A stretch of 64,000 nucleotides of DNA from Flavihumibacter soli (GCF_010692725.1 NZ_JAAFZB010000095.1:372001-436000); one strand, 5' to 3'. Positions 41,955 to 51,326 are shown, counted from the first letter of the stretch. The notes: a model not told the origin generated them from the sequence alone. Numbers and translations: made by a program.

Positions 41955-44672
41955 ATGAAAGTTCTACGTTCATTAGCCATTGCCTTTTTGATCCTGCTCA
42001 AGGCAGGATTTCTATATTCTCAGGATACCCTGAGCCTGAATACCATCATTGAGAAAACAATGAAGTTTACAGAACAGTATCCTTCAGAGAAAGTCCACCT
42101 GCACTTTGATAAACCCTACTATGCTGTAGGAGACACTATCTGGTTTAAGGCATACCTGGCTCTTGGTCAGAATCAACCTTCCGACCTGAGTAAGGTTCTC
42201 TATGTGGACATCCTTTCAGATAAGGATACGATTGTCAGATCGCTGAAACTCCCGGTAGTCAATACTTCAGCATACGGTAGCCTCACACTTGACCCGACGG
42301 TCTATAAGGCGGGAAATTACCGCGTAAGAGCTTATACCCAGTGGATGCTTAATTTCAGCGACTCCTACTTTTTCTATAAGAATATCCGCATCGGTGATGC
42401 CCTGAACCGTAAAGTCATTACCAATATTTTGATTAAGGAGGAGAATGGAAATCAATCTCCGGGGATCAAGGTTCGGGTGTCTTTTAAAGACCCGCAGGGA
42501 AATGTTCTTGCCGGACGAAGAGTAGGCTGGCAGGTGGTTTCAAACTTTGCAACCATTGCTAAGGGAAAGGAGACAACAGATGCACAGGGGAACATTTCCT
42601 TGACCTTGTCTTCAGCGGAGAAAGCTGCCCTGGATGCCGGTGTACTTGAAACCATACTAGAATCAGATAACAGCAGGCAGATAACATCTGTCTTCCCTCT
42701 GAAAAACTCATTTAAAGACGCCGATATACAGTTTTTTCCGGAAGGAGGAGAACTGATCGAAGGCGTGAGCGGAAAAATAGCCTTTAAAGCAATTCGTGAG
42801 AGCGGACTGGGCGTTGCCGTAAAAGGAGAGATAAGCGATAATACGGGCCAGGTAGTTTCAGCTATCGAATCCCAGCACTTGGGGATGGGAGTATTTACGA
42901 TGATCGCTGAGCCGGGGAAAACATATAAAGCCAGCCTCACATTTGCTAACGGCGTGAAGAAGATCGTATCGCTGCCCGCCGCCAAGTCGTCCGGTATAGG
43001 TTTACTGGCGTCAAATACGACGGCGGATAATTTGATCCTGAGGATCTCCAGCAGCCCTGCATATTTTGCGGCTAATAAAGACCGAAGTTATTACCTGGTC
43101 GCACAAAGTAAAGGTGTAATATGTTACGCTGCCAAGACAAGTTTAAATGCCCCTGCGTTCAGTGCTTCAATTCCTAAGAACAAGTTCCCTACGGGGATAG
43201 TTCAGCTCACCCTGTTTTCTGCTTCGGGCGAGCCTTTAACCGAACGGCTGGTATTTAACCATCAACTCTCTGCTTTGAATCTTGCGGTAAGCACGGATAA
43301 AAAAGCCTACCGTACCAGGCAGCCGGTAAAAATGAATGTTGTTGCCCGCGCCGGCACTACTCCTGTCCAGGGAAATTTTTCTATCTCGATTGTCAGCGAG
43401 GACAAGGTACCTTTCAGCGAGGATGACGAGTCTACTATTCTCAGCAGTTTTCTGATCGCTTCCGAACTGGGCGGCTATATCGAAAAACCGAATTATTACT
43501 TTACCCAGATCAACGATAAGAAGCTGAAGGACCTGGATATCCTGATGCTCACTCAGGGCCATCGCAAGTTTTCTTATAAGGATATACTGGCAGATAAGAA
43601 ACCGGCTGTATCGTTCCTGCCCGAGCAAGGGATTGCTTTCACAGGCACCCTGCGAACATCTAACGGAATGCCCGTAGGAAAAGGAAGCATGCGGCTTATG
43701 GTTCCGCAGAACCGTTTTGCGGCTGAAACATTGACTGACAGCAAGGGTCGATTTGAATTTAAGAACGTAAATGTCCCGGATTCTGCCGAGGTGAGTATTT
43801 CAGCGAGAAATTCGACCGGCGCCCGTAATATGATGATCATGCTTGACGGAAGTGCCTTCCCGGAAGTTACCAAAAACGTGAATGCGCCGGAGGACGTCTT
43901 AAATCTTGACAGTGTGCTTGCTCCCTACCTGGAAAACAGTAAGAAACAGTACACGCTGGCATCGCAAATGCTGCAGGAAGTTGTTATAAGTTCTACCGTC
44001 CTTAAAAAGGCGAGTCATAAAGACTACGCTGCCTTGTCGGGTCTTAGCCCGTTGGCGGACCATGTTTTAGAAGGAGAACGTCTTAAAGGCTGCAACACCC
44101 TGCTAACCTGTTTGCAGAGCTCCGCGAACGGCCTCACATTCTACCAGGATAATTTTTATGTTTCAAGGGTCTATAATACGGGCCTAAGGGTGCCTGTGCA
44201 GACATTTGTTAACGGATTGCCTGTCGATGCCACTTACCTGAACAGTGTAATTCCTGCGGACGTGGAATCTGTGGAGATCTTCCTGAAGGACGATCTGGGA
44301 ACGGTAAACCGTACCTATAACACGAACGGTGTGCTGGTGATCCATATGAAAAAAGTGATTAAAAAACCTGTCACGGCTGAAGAACTTAAGGCCCTGTTCC
44401 CGCCCAGCAACGTACTTACCTTTAACCCGCTTGGTTACCTGAAAAGCCGTGAATTTTACATGCCTAAATATACGACCGCCGAAAGCCGCACCCTTGGGTC
44501 AGACCTCCGGGCGACCGTATACTGGAACCCTAAAGTCTTTACGGATGAGAGCGGAAAGATGTCATTCGAATTCTATAACGGTGATCTTCGGGGAAGCTAT
44601 AAAGCGATTGTTGAAGGAACAGACATAGAAGGCAACCTGGCCAGATTTGTTTACCGGTATAAGGTTGAATAG
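41955..44672 (+). CDS. Large exported MG2-like / TonB-plug-like protein
   Basis: A 905-residue exported protein. After a signal peptide (LAIAFLILLKAGFLYS) comes an MG2-like Ig domain (about 40-140; VHLHFDKPYYAVGDTIWFKA), further Ig-like or CarboxypepD_reg modules (GSMRLMVPQNRF, then TDSKGRFEFKNVNVPDSAEV near residue 595), and a C-terminal plug-like part (NGLPVDATYLNSVIPADVES near residue 753, then VEIFLKDDLGTVNRTYNTNG). No barrel follows the plug. Proteins like this are common in Sphingobacteriaceae with unproven function. A role in outer-membrane display or a SusC-like partner is possible. Confidence 0.8.
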   Translation: MKVLRSLAIAFLILLKAGFLYSQDTLSLNTIIEKTMKFTEQYPSEKVHLHFDKPYYAVGDTIWFKAYLALGQNQPSDLSKVLYVDILSDKDTIVRSLKLPVVNTSAYGSLTLDPTVYKAGNYRVRAYTQWMLNFSDSYFFYKNIRIGDALNRKVITNILIKEENGNQSPGIKVRVSFKDPQGNVLAGRRVGWQVVSNFATIAKGKETTDAQGNISLTLSSAEKAALDAGVLETILESDNSRQITSVFPLKNSFKDADIQFFPEGGELIEGVSGKIAFKAIRESGLGVAVKGEISDNTGQVVSAIESQHLGMGVFTMIAEPGKTYKASLTFANGVKKIVSLPAAKSSGIGLLASNTTADNLILRISSSPAYFAANKDRSYYLVAQSKGVICYAAKTSLNAPAFSASIPKNKFPTGIVQLTLFSASGEPLTERLVFNHQLSALNLAVSTDKKAYRTRQPVKMNVVARAGTTPVQGNFSISIVSEDKVPFSEDDESTILSSFLIASELGGYIEKPNYYFTQINDKKLKDLDILMLTQGHRKFSYKDILADKKPAVSFLPEQGIAFTGTLRTSNGMPVGKGSMRLMVPQNRFAAETLTDSKGRFEFKNVNVPDSAEVSISARNSTGARNMMIMLDGSAFPEVTKNVNAPEDVLNLDSVLAPYLENSKKQYTLASQMLQEVVISSTVLKKASHKDYAALSGLSPLADHVLEGERLKGCNTLLTCLQSSANGLTFYQDNFYVSRVYNTGLRVPVQTFVNGLPVDATYLNSVIPADVESVEIFLKDDLGTVNRTYNTNGVLVIHMKKVIKKPVTAEELKALFPPSNVLTFNPLGYLKSREFYMPKYTTAESRTLGSDLRATVYWNPKVFTDESGKMSFEFYNGDLRGSYKAIVEGTDIEGNLARFVYRYKVE

Positions 44673-44724
44673 GTATCAGGTACGAGGTGTCAGGTATCAG
44701 CAGTCAGCTTTTTGCTTTTTGCTT
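44673..44724. repeat. GGTATCAG / CTTTTTG short tandem repeats
   Basis: The 52 bases between two convergent genes are made of degenerate GGTATCAG-type units (GGTATCAGGTACGAGGTGTC and more) and three CTTTTTG-type units (GCTTTTTGCTTTTTGCTTTT). Similar tracts are at the other convergent ends in the window. Confidence 0.55.
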
Positions 44725-47289
44725 TTAGGCTTCGTTTCTTAAGACTTCGAGCGGCGGCTTATTCAGGATACTGCGGCTGTTAAACAAGCCGATGAGCACC
44801 GTAAGTACCGTGATCACTACAAACAAAGAAATGACCGGAAATAGGGTTGGCTGAAATACCGTCTCGAAACTGAACCGGGCGAGTGCCCAGCTTGCTGCCA
44901 GTGAAAGCAGGATGCCGGTTGCCGCTGCCATGCTGCCCAGGAAGAAATATTCCATGGCGGTGATCACCAGTATCTGTTTACGGCTGGCACCCAACGTCCG
45001 GAGCAGTACGCTTTCGCGGATCCGTTGAAATTTGCTGATAAGCACCGAGGCAATAAGAACGACGACACCGGTAATGATACTGAACGCTGCCATAAATCGG
45101 ATAACGAATCCGATCTTGCTCAGTATCTCGTCCAGCACGCTCAGCACAAGGCCAAGGTCGATAATTGAAATGTTGGGAAACCGCTTTACAACGGCCTGCT
45201 GGAAACCAGCCGACTCCGCATTACTCCCAACCCTTGTTATCAGTACATGAAACTGGGGTGCGTCTTCAAGAACTCCTGCAGGGAAGATGAGCAGGAAGTT
45301 GGTTTGAATCCGGTTCCAGTCGACCTTACGGAAACTGCCTACAACGGTTTCTACGAGCGCTCCTTGTACGTTGAACTTCAGCTTATCGCCGATCTTAACC
45401 CCGATCCGCTCGCCGTAACCTTCTTCGAGCGATACGTAGATCGGTTTCCCGGGCTCCGCCGTTCCATACCATTTACCTTCGGTAATAGATTCTGAGGCGG
45501 TAAGACTATCACGGTAGGTAACCCTGAATTCCCGCTCAAAGGCCCGTTTGGAAATCTTCAGAGTGCTGTCTTTATTAACATCCGCCAGAGTTTTACCGTT
45601 CACTTCATCCATGCGCATGGTCACAATGGGCACTTGCTGTAATAGCGGGAGGTTCATTTGGCTGGTAAGGCGAGCCACCGAGTCCTTCTGGCCAGACTGG
45701 ATATCAAACAATACCATGTTAGGCTGGTTGCCGCTTGACGATAAAGTTACCCGGTTTATCAGGATGCCCTGCACAAAGAATAGCGTACAGATAAATGCTG
45801 TACCCAGGCCGATCGATACCACCAGTATTAGTGTCTGATTATTCGGCCTGAATAGATTAGCAAATCCCTGCCGCCAGAGGTAGCTCCATGAAGAAGGGAA
45901 GAATCGGCGCGCGAGCCAGATCAGGGCGTAAGCCATCCCTGCAAGGACAAGGAATGCCGTCAAAACACCCAGGGTGAAGTACAGGCTTTGTAACCAGCCA
46001 CCTATTTGCAGGAAAGTGAAGACAAAGATGAACAGTAAGATGAGGATATATACCAGCCATTTAACCGGATCTTTAAACAGACGGGTTTCTTCAAATGATA
46101 AGCGAAGGGTATTGAGTGGCGAAATATTTCGAACAGAAATAAGGGGCAGAAGGGCGAAGAGTAAAGAAATGATCACTCCCAACAAGATTCCCTGCGCTAT
46201 TGCGGGCCAGGATATAGCAATTGTGATTTCTACAGGAAGGAAGTCTTTGAGTACGAGGGGTAAGAACTGCTGAACCAATGCTCCAAGGGCAGCTCCCAAT
46301 ACCGATCCGATGAAACCGATACCGACGATCTGTATGAGGTAGATGATCAGTGCCTGCCATGAGCTGACACCCAGGCAACGAAGCACTGCAACTGTATTGA
46401 TCTTTTCACGGATGTAAATATGTATGGCGCTGGCTACGCCGATGCAGCCGAGCAGCAGGGCGATAAAGCCTACAAGCGCAAGAAAGCGCGAAAGGTCTTC
46501 GAATGAACGGCCGGTATTTTCTTTACGGGATTCAACCGTTTCATAATCGAGTTCTGCCTTTTCAAGTCGGGGCTCGATCCTTTTTACCAGTTTTTCGACA
46601 TTGAAGCCTTTTTCGAACTGGTAGTAAAAATTCGTCGTGATCCGGCTGCCCTTCTGCGACAAACCAGTTTCCTGAAGATAACGAAGGGGAATGAAGACAG
46701 AAGGGGCTACGGAGGAAGCAAAGCCTGTCTGGCCGGGAGCTTTGTTGAGTACCCCGGCAATTCTGAATAGAACCTCACCCACCTTGACCTGATCGCCCAC
46801 CTTCGCGTTAAACTGAAGCATCAGGGTTTTATCAACAAGCGCTTCCTTGTGATCGCGGAAGGTCGATCCGGCAGAAGCAGGGGTGGTTTCAATCTTGCCG
46901 TAATAGGGATATGTGCCTTCCAGTGCCTTGATATTTACCAGACGGGTACCGGCGTTCTTCGGAAAATAGATCATGGAAGCGAAGCTCCGCTCCTCTGACC
47001 GCTCTGCCCCCAGCGACTTTAACAAAGGTAAGGCTTCCTCTTTAACCGGCTTGTTGGTTTCAATAACCAGATCGGCACCCAGCAGTGATTTTGCCTGGTT
47101 GTTGATATCCTGTTTAAGATTGTGTTCGAAAGAATATATCGCAACCAGCGCGGCTATGCCCAGGATGATCGAGGAGATAAAAAGCAAAAGACGGGAGCGG
47201 TTCCTCCGGCTATCGCGGATAGCCATTAGTACAAGCCATCGAAAATTTAAGGGCATCCTTGCTGGGACACCACCGGAAGGAGCCTGCAT
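44725..47289 (-). CDS. ybbP: FtsX-like ABC transporter permease (YbbP-like)
   Basis: An 854-residue MacB/FtsX-superfamily permease with about ten membrane segments: one after the N-terminal RDSRRNRSRLLLFISS stretch, three around residues 255-400, further pairs in the middle and the final FtsX core near 735-850. Two large periplasmic domains lie between. I start at the ATG at 47289, 1 base after the ATPase stop; a longer frame to 47340 would overlap the ATPase by 50 bases. With YbbA it should form an ABC complex; in E. coli the ybbAP-tesA set has the same layout. The transported or extracted substrate is not known. Confidence 0.9.
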   Translation of the reverse strand: MQAPSGGVPARMPLNFRWLVLMAIRDSRRNRSRLLLFISSIILGIAALVAIYSFEHNLKQDINNQAKSLLGADLVIETNKPVKEEALPLLKSLGAERSEERSFASMIYFPKNAGTRLVNIKALEGTYPYYGKIETTPASAGSTFRDHKEALVDKTLMLQFNAKVGDQVKVGEVLFRIAGVLNKAPGQTGFASSVAPSVFIPLRYLQETGLSQKGSRITTNFYYQFEKGFNVEKLVKRIEPRLEKAELDYETVESRKENTGRSFEDLSRFLALVGFIALLLGCIGVASAIHIYIREKINTVAVLRCLGVSSWQALIIYLIQIVGIGFIGSVLGAALGALVQQFLPLVLKDFLPVEITIAISWPAIAQGILLGVIISLLFALLPLISVRNISPLNTLRLSFEETRLFKDPVKWLVYILILLFIFVFTFLQIGGWLQSLYFTLGVLTAFLVLAGMAYALIWLARRFFPSSWSYLWRQGFANLFRPNNQTLILVVSIGLGTAFICTLFFVQGILINRVTLSSSGNQPNMVLFDIQSGQKDSVARLTSQMNLPLLQQVPIVTMRMDEVNGKTLADVNKDSTLKISKRAFEREFRVTYRDSLTASESITEGKWYGTAEPGKPIYVSLEEGYGERIGVKIGDKLKFNVQGALVETVVGSFRKVDWNRIQTNFLLIFPAGVLEDAPQFHVLITRVGSNAESAGFQQAVVKRFPNISIIDLGLVLSVLDEILSKIGFVIRFMAAFSIITGVVVLIASVLISKFQRIRESVLLRTLGASRKQILVITAMEYFFLGSMAAATGILLSLAASWALARFSFETVFQPTLFPVISLFVVITVLTVLIGLFNSRSILNKPPLEVLRNEA

Positions 47290-47290
47290 A

Positions 47291-47995
47291 TCAAATTTGA
47301 TTAACGGATTCAGGAACTGTTCTTTCATCGGATACGACAACCCCGCCTTTCAGCCGGATGATACGCTGGGTTTTGGAGGCCAGGTCGAGATCGTGGGTGA
47401 CAAGCACGAGGGTGGTTCCAGCTTCCCGGTTCAGGTCGAATATCAGTTTAACAACCTTCTCACTTGTTTCCGCATCGAGATTACCCGTGGGTTCATCCGC
47501 AAACAGGATCTTTGGCTGATTGGAAAAGGCACGTGCTAATGAAACTCTTTGCTGTTCACCGCCAGAAAGCTGTGCGGGATAGTGGTCAACCCGGTCGGCC
47601 AGGCCTACCTTATCGAGCAGGTCAAGCGCCCTTGCCCGAATGCTTTTTTCGCCCCGCAGTTCCAGCGGCACCATCACATTCTCAAGTGCAGTGAGCGTCG
47701 GCAGCAGCTGAAAGTTTTGAAAGATAAAGCCTACATACTGGTTTCTCACCTGTGCCCGCTGATCTTCGGTCAGATTATCCAGCCGAATGTTATTTAATTC
47801 AACGAGTCCCGAACTTGAACGGTCTAAACCGGCGCATAAGCCGAGAAGTGTCGTCTTCCCACTTCCGGAAGGCCCCACGATGGAGAGTGTAGAGCCGGCC
47901 TCCACAGCAAAATTGATATTATTCAGAACCGTTAAAGTATGACCGGCGCTCTGGTAGGTTTTGCTTAAATCCTGTATATTGAGAATGGTTTCCAC
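47291..47995 (-). CDS. ybbA: ABC transporter ATP-binding protein (YbbA/LolD-like)
   Basis: A 234-residue ATPase of the MacB/LolD class. Walker A is GPSGSGKTTLLG near residue 39, the Q-loop is IFQNFQLLP near residue 91, the signature LSGGEQQRVSLARA is near residue 142, Walker B is ILFADEPTGNLD near residue 164 and the switch His is in VLVTHDLDLA near residue 200. It is followed directly by its permease and divergent from the TesA-like esterase. Confidence 0.94.
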   Translation of the reverse strand: METILNIQDLSKTYQSAGHTLTVLNNINFAVEAGSTLSIVGPSGSGKTTLLGLCAGLDRSSSGLVELNNIRLDNLTEDQRAQVRNQYVGFIFQNFQLLPTLTALENVMVPLELRGEKSIRARALDLLDKVGLADRVDHYPAQLSGGEQQRVSLARAFSNQPKILFADEPTGNLDAETSEKVVKLIFDLNREAGTTLVLVTHDLDLASKTQRIIRLKGGVVVSDERTVPESVNQI

Positions 47996-48134
47996 AAGCA
48001 GTTTAAAGTTTAGAGTAAGTTTACCTACTATTGTTGCAGGTGTAGACAGATCACTGATGAAAATTACAAATTACTTAAACTTATGCTACACTGCTATGTT
48101 TTAAAAAACTTAATCAAATCCTCAACTCGCCATT

Positions 48135-48812
48135 ATGTCTAAGATCACCCAATACACCTGCTCCTTGTTACTGCTTTTAGCTGCCTGCACAGGTTCGCAG
48201 GACAAGAAGGCTGATTCGGCAGCAGATAGCACTACGTCCAAAAAGAATGAACAACCCGCTTCTATGAAAACTATCTTATTTTTTGGAAACAGTTTAACTG
48301 CGGGTTACGGCCTGGAGCCGGAAGAAGCATTCCCGGCCCTGATCCAGGACAAAATAGATTCTCTACACCTCCCCTATAAAGTGATCAATGCAGGAAACAG
48401 CGGGGAGACCACAGCGGGCGGTAAAAATAGGATAGACTGGCTCCTTAAGCAGAAAGTTGACGTCTTTGTCCTTGAATTAGGCGCAAACGATGGCTTGCGC
48501 GGTATCCCGGTAAGTGAAACAACAGCCAATCTTCAAAGCATTGTCGACCAGGTAAAAGCGAAGTACCCTGACGTCAAAATGGTAATGACCGGAATGCAGG
48601 TTCCACCCAATATGGGAAGTAAATACGCTAGCGAGTTCAGCCAGGTCTTTAAGGAAATCGCCGATAAAAATGATATGGCCTATGTTCCATTCCTGCTCAA
48701 TAAGGTTGGCGGTGTTGCCAAATTAAATCAGTCAGACGGCATTCATCCCACTGCGGAAGGTCAAATGATATTGGCTGAAAACGTTTGGGAGATCCTGAAA
48801 GATATTTTGTAG
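48135..48812 (+). CDS. tesA: SGNH/GDSL esterase, lipoprotein (TesA-like arylesterase)
   Basis: A 225-residue esterase/lysophospholipase with a lipoprotein signal (LLLLLAACTGS; lipidated Cys near residue 19) and a charged linker. Block I is LFFGNSLTAGYGLEPEEAFP near residue 49 (Ser nucleophile), block III is LELGANDGLRGIP near residue 114 and block V is SDGIHPTAEGQ near residue 200 with the Asp-His of the triad. The gene is divergent from ybbA-ybbP, as tesA is in E. coli, which supports the name. Confidence 0.9.
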   Translation: MSKITQYTCSLLLLLAACTGSQDKKADSAADSTTSKKNEQPASMKTILFFGNSLTAGYGLEPEEAFPALIQDKIDSLHLPYKVINAGNSGETTAGGKNRIDWLLKQKVDVFVLELGANDGLRGIPVSETTANLQSIVDQVKAKYPDVKMVMTGMQVPPNMGSKYASEFSQVFKEIADKNDMAYVPFLLNKVGGVAKLNQSDGIHPTAEGQMILAENVWEILKDIL

Positions 48813-48934
48813 AGATCAGATGTTAGATATGAGATGTTAGTATGACTGGTACACCGAAATCCTCACTTTGCGTTCATTGCTGATCTTAAATGCTTTGCGT
48901 GAACAGGATTCTATCTCAAGTAATTCCTAAATAC
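48813..48934. repeat. AGATGTTAGATATGAG and CTTTGCG repeat region
   Basis: The 122 bases between convergent genes begin with degenerate AGATGTTAG-type units and then hold CTTTGCG at 48866-48872 and 48893-48899. GCTTTGCGTGAA here is identical to the copy at 38878-38889. Confidence 0.6.
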
Positions 48935-49891
48935 CTAGACAGCCGGTTTTTCAGGTCCTATTTCCAACACTTCAAAGGCGAAAGCCTCTTTAACGGGCCG
49001 GATCGGGGCATGGTATTCCTCACTCAGCACTTTAACGAAACAGCCCCCGTAATAAAAAATAATGGATGAGTAGAACACAAAGAGCAGAATTAAAACCATT
49101 GAACCCGATGCCCCGAATATTGTGTTGACATTGCTGTATCCCATCAGCCACCTTAAAATGATCTTGCCGGCAGTGAAAAGCAGCGCTGTAAAAAATCCTC
49201 CGCCAAGAGCATGACTGAACTTCGGCTTTCCTGCGGTTAAAAAGCGGAAAAGGTTTGTAAACCAGATCGTCAGGATGATGACAAAAACTATTTCGTTGAT
49301 GGCCCATATAAAGAAAACTGCACCACCCTGCCAGATATCCTGGATATAATCAGCAAGTATGGCTTGAAAGCCTTCTGCGAAAAGCCCTACAAAAAATAAT
49401 AAGCCTGCGAGGATAATAATAACCAATGAGCGGGCCCTGTTCTTCAGGTTAAAGATCATTCCGGGATGAGGTCTTACCCGGATGCTCCAGATCTGATTGA
49501 GAGAATTCTTAATGACCGCAAACAAGGTGGTCGCGACAAACAGCAGGAACAGAAATCCGAAGAAGGTCACATACCAGTTCTGACTCAGCGAACGGAATCC
49601 TTCAAGGGTTTGTTTGATCTGCATAGCGCTGGTGTTTCCAAGTACATTGGCCAGCCTTTCGATCAGATCCGAGCCGATCTTCCGTGGATTGACAAAAATC
49701 CCGAAAAGCTGTATGAGTATAATTAAAATTGCGGGCAGTGCAAATGTGGTAAAGAAAGCCGTAGCGCCGGCCATACGCAACGGGTCGTTCGCCTTCAACT
49801 CCTCAAGCGACCGGCTCATAAGATGAGCCAGTGTTCGAACGCGTTGAAATACACTGATGGAATGGTCTTTAACCGGTGTCAAGCTGCCCAA
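48935..49891 (-). CDS. YihY/virulence factor BrkB family membrane protein (second copy)
   Basis: A 318-residue inner-membrane protein with six predicted membrane segments, from the same family as the protein at 38902 but only distantly alike. Landmarks are RMAGATAFFTTFALPAILII near residue 40, FAVIKNSLNQIWSIRVRP near residue 125 and GASGSMVLILLFVFYSSIIF near residue 264, which ends YYGGCFVKV. The tail is shorter than in the first copy. Function unknown. It is read toward a repeat region and follows the response regulator at 49922. Confidence 0.88.
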   Translation of the reverse strand: MGSLTPVKDHSISVFQRVRTLAHLMSRSLEELKANDPLRMAGATAFFTTFALPAILIILIQLFGIFVNPRKIGSDLIERLANVLGNTSAMQIKQTLEGFRSLSQNWYVTFFGFLFLLFVATTLFAVIKNSLNQIWSIRVRPHPGMIFNLKNRARSLVIIILAGLLFFVGLFAEGFQAILADYIQDIWQGGAVFFIWAINEIVFVIILTIWFTNLFRFLTAGKPKFSHALGGGFFTALLFTAGKIILRWLMGYSNVNTIFGASGSMVLILLFVFYSSIIFYYGGCFVKVLSEEYHAPIRPVKEAFAFEVLEIGPEKPAV

Positions 49892-49921
49892 AATAGGAAT
49901 TCTACGAATCGAAGTTGTCCT

Positions 49922-50386
49922 TTAGGAAAGCAGGCTTTGACGCAACATGAATTCCAGCTGATCGTTGCTTGTTGCCAACTTCCCGTTCATTGTTTTGATC
50001 TCCTGGTCTTTGGTGTAAGCATCGTAAGCCCGTTGAATAGTTTCGTCAAGCAACTCTTCGTTCCATGGCTTACTTAAGTAGTGATAGATTTTACCCTTAT
50101 TAACGGCATCAATCACGGCATTCATATCGGCATAGCCTGTCAACAATATCCGCATTGGATCCGGATATTTCTCCAGCACCTTTTCAAGGAACTCTATCCC
50201 TGTCATGTTAGGCATTCGCTGGTCTGTGATGATGATCTCTACCGGTTTTTTTTCCAGCACCTTCATCGCTTCGGCCGCGCTTATAGCGATCATGACATTA
50301 TATTTCAGGCGGAAAGTAGCCTTGAATGACATCAGATTATTTTCTTCGTCATCAACATAAAGTAAATTGATCTTTTTATCGGACAT
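49922..50386 (-). CDS. Response regulator, receiver domain only (divergent from the GNAT-ThiF-kinase operon)
   Basis: A 154-residue stand-alone receiver. I start at the ATG at 50386 (MSDKKINLLYVDDE). The acidic pair is D12/D13, the phosphoacceptor Asp55 is in ITDQRMPNMTG, Thr83 is in LLTGYAD and Lys106 is in LSKPWNE. There is no DNA-binding or output domain, only a helical tail of about 30 residues, so it should act through a protein partner. Its receiver is closely similar to the one at the N-terminus of the hybrid kinase at 54631 (both have LYVDDE-NNLM-FKA-FR and DQRMP), which suggests that both talk to the same kinase. Confidence 0.9.
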   Translation of the reverse strand: MSDKKINLLYVDDEENNLMSFKATFRLKYNVMIAISAAEAMKVLEKKPVEIIITDQRMPNMTGIEFLEKVLEKYPDPMRILLTGYADMNAVIDAVNKGKIYHYLSKPWNEELLDETIQRAYDAYTKDQEIKTMNGKLATSNDQLEFMLRQSLLS

Positions 50387-50507
50387 TTGCGTATAAAGTA
50401 TTTTATGCACAAAAATAGCATAAAGTTAATTAAGATTTGGGCGGTTTTTTCAATTGGATTTTTCGATACAAGTAGATAAGTAGCAGTTTAAAAGGTTTAG
50501 GGCAAGA

Positions 50508-51326
50508 ATGGAAGTAAGTTTAAATAAAGATAATCCTGAAGTAAGACTTAGAGTATTTCGAGCGATCGATGATCCTGAAGCATGCGAGAAATTTTTAGAA
50601 GGTCATACGCATGTGTTGACGAGTATAGGCATTACTAAGGTTACCTCATCAAAGCATGAATGGACCCAGAATCCGGCTGCTTTTGTTCTTATTGTTGAAT
50701 CTTTAGATAAAAAGAAAGTTTATGGCGGCGCCCGCGTGCATGTCGCAGGCGGTTCCGAGCCCCTTCCGATCGAGCAGGCTACCGCAGCTATTGATCCGAA
50801 GATCTATGATATCGTATGGGAATATGCCCAGCACGGTACCGGTGAACTATGCGGTTTGTGGAACTCCCGGGAGATTGCAGGTTATGGCATTGGCAGTATC
50901 TTCCTGATACGCGCCGCTGTCGCTATTTCCTACCAGATCGGATTGCAGTCGCTATTTGCTTTGTGCGCACCTTATACGGTGAAACCCGGTGAATGCGTCG
51001 GTATGGAACTGGAAGGCAGGGTCGGCAATGACGGAACGTTTTATTATCCCAAGCTGGACTTAGTTGCGACCAGTATGGTTGTTAAGGATGTACCTGTTTT
51101 GAGCAAAGCCCACGAGGAAGATAAGGCAGCCATTTTTAAGATCAGGGACAACCTGAACATTGTACGGTTGGAAGTGCTTCGTAAAAAGGAGATCACCATT
51201 CACTACGAAACCAAGATCGACAACCTGGAAAAATGGGACCTGAATGAAGTGATTGAAAACGCCCGGATAAATTACAAAAAAGTCAGAGGAAGTGTACCAA
51301 ATGACTTAATCCCCGATATTTTATAA
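50508..51326 (+). CDS. GNAT-like / autoinducer-synthase-like protein, first gene of the signalling operon
   Basis: A 272-residue soluble protein. Residues 57-80 (PAAFVLIVESLDKKKVYGGA, then RVHVAGG) look like the paired strands before the GNAT acyl-CoA site, and LWNSREIAGYGIGS at 117-130 followed by a helix and FALCAPYTV fits motif A, where AGYGIGS could be the pyrophosphate loop. The FeeM/LuxI-like N-acyl synthases share this kind of layout, but I cannot confirm the family by eye. It is followed 4 bases later by the Rv1355c-type E1-like gene. No signal peptide. Confidence 0.6.
   Translation: MEVSLNKDNPEVRLRVFRAIDDPEACEKFLEGHTHVLTSIGITKVTSSKHEWTQNPAAFVLIVESLDKKKVYGGARVHVAGGSEPLPIEQATAAIDPKIYDIVWEYAQHGTGELCGLWNSREIAGYGIGSIFLIRAAVAISYQIGLQSLFALCAPYTVKPGECVGMELEGRVGNDGTFYYPKLDLVATSMVVKDVPVLSKAHEEDKAAIFKIRDNLNIVRLEVLRKKEITIHYETKIDNLEKWDLNEVIENARINYKKVRGSVPNDLIPDIL

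Noticed and set aside
42452-42985. A 177-codon open frame on the minus strand
   Set aside because: It is antisense to the MG2/plug gene, has a biased composition rich in Ser and Pro, and shows no domain.
47290-47340. Longer start for the YbbP-like permease
   Set aside because: It would overlap the ATPase gene by 50 bases; the ATG at 47289, 1 base after the ATPase stop, gives a normal coupled pair.
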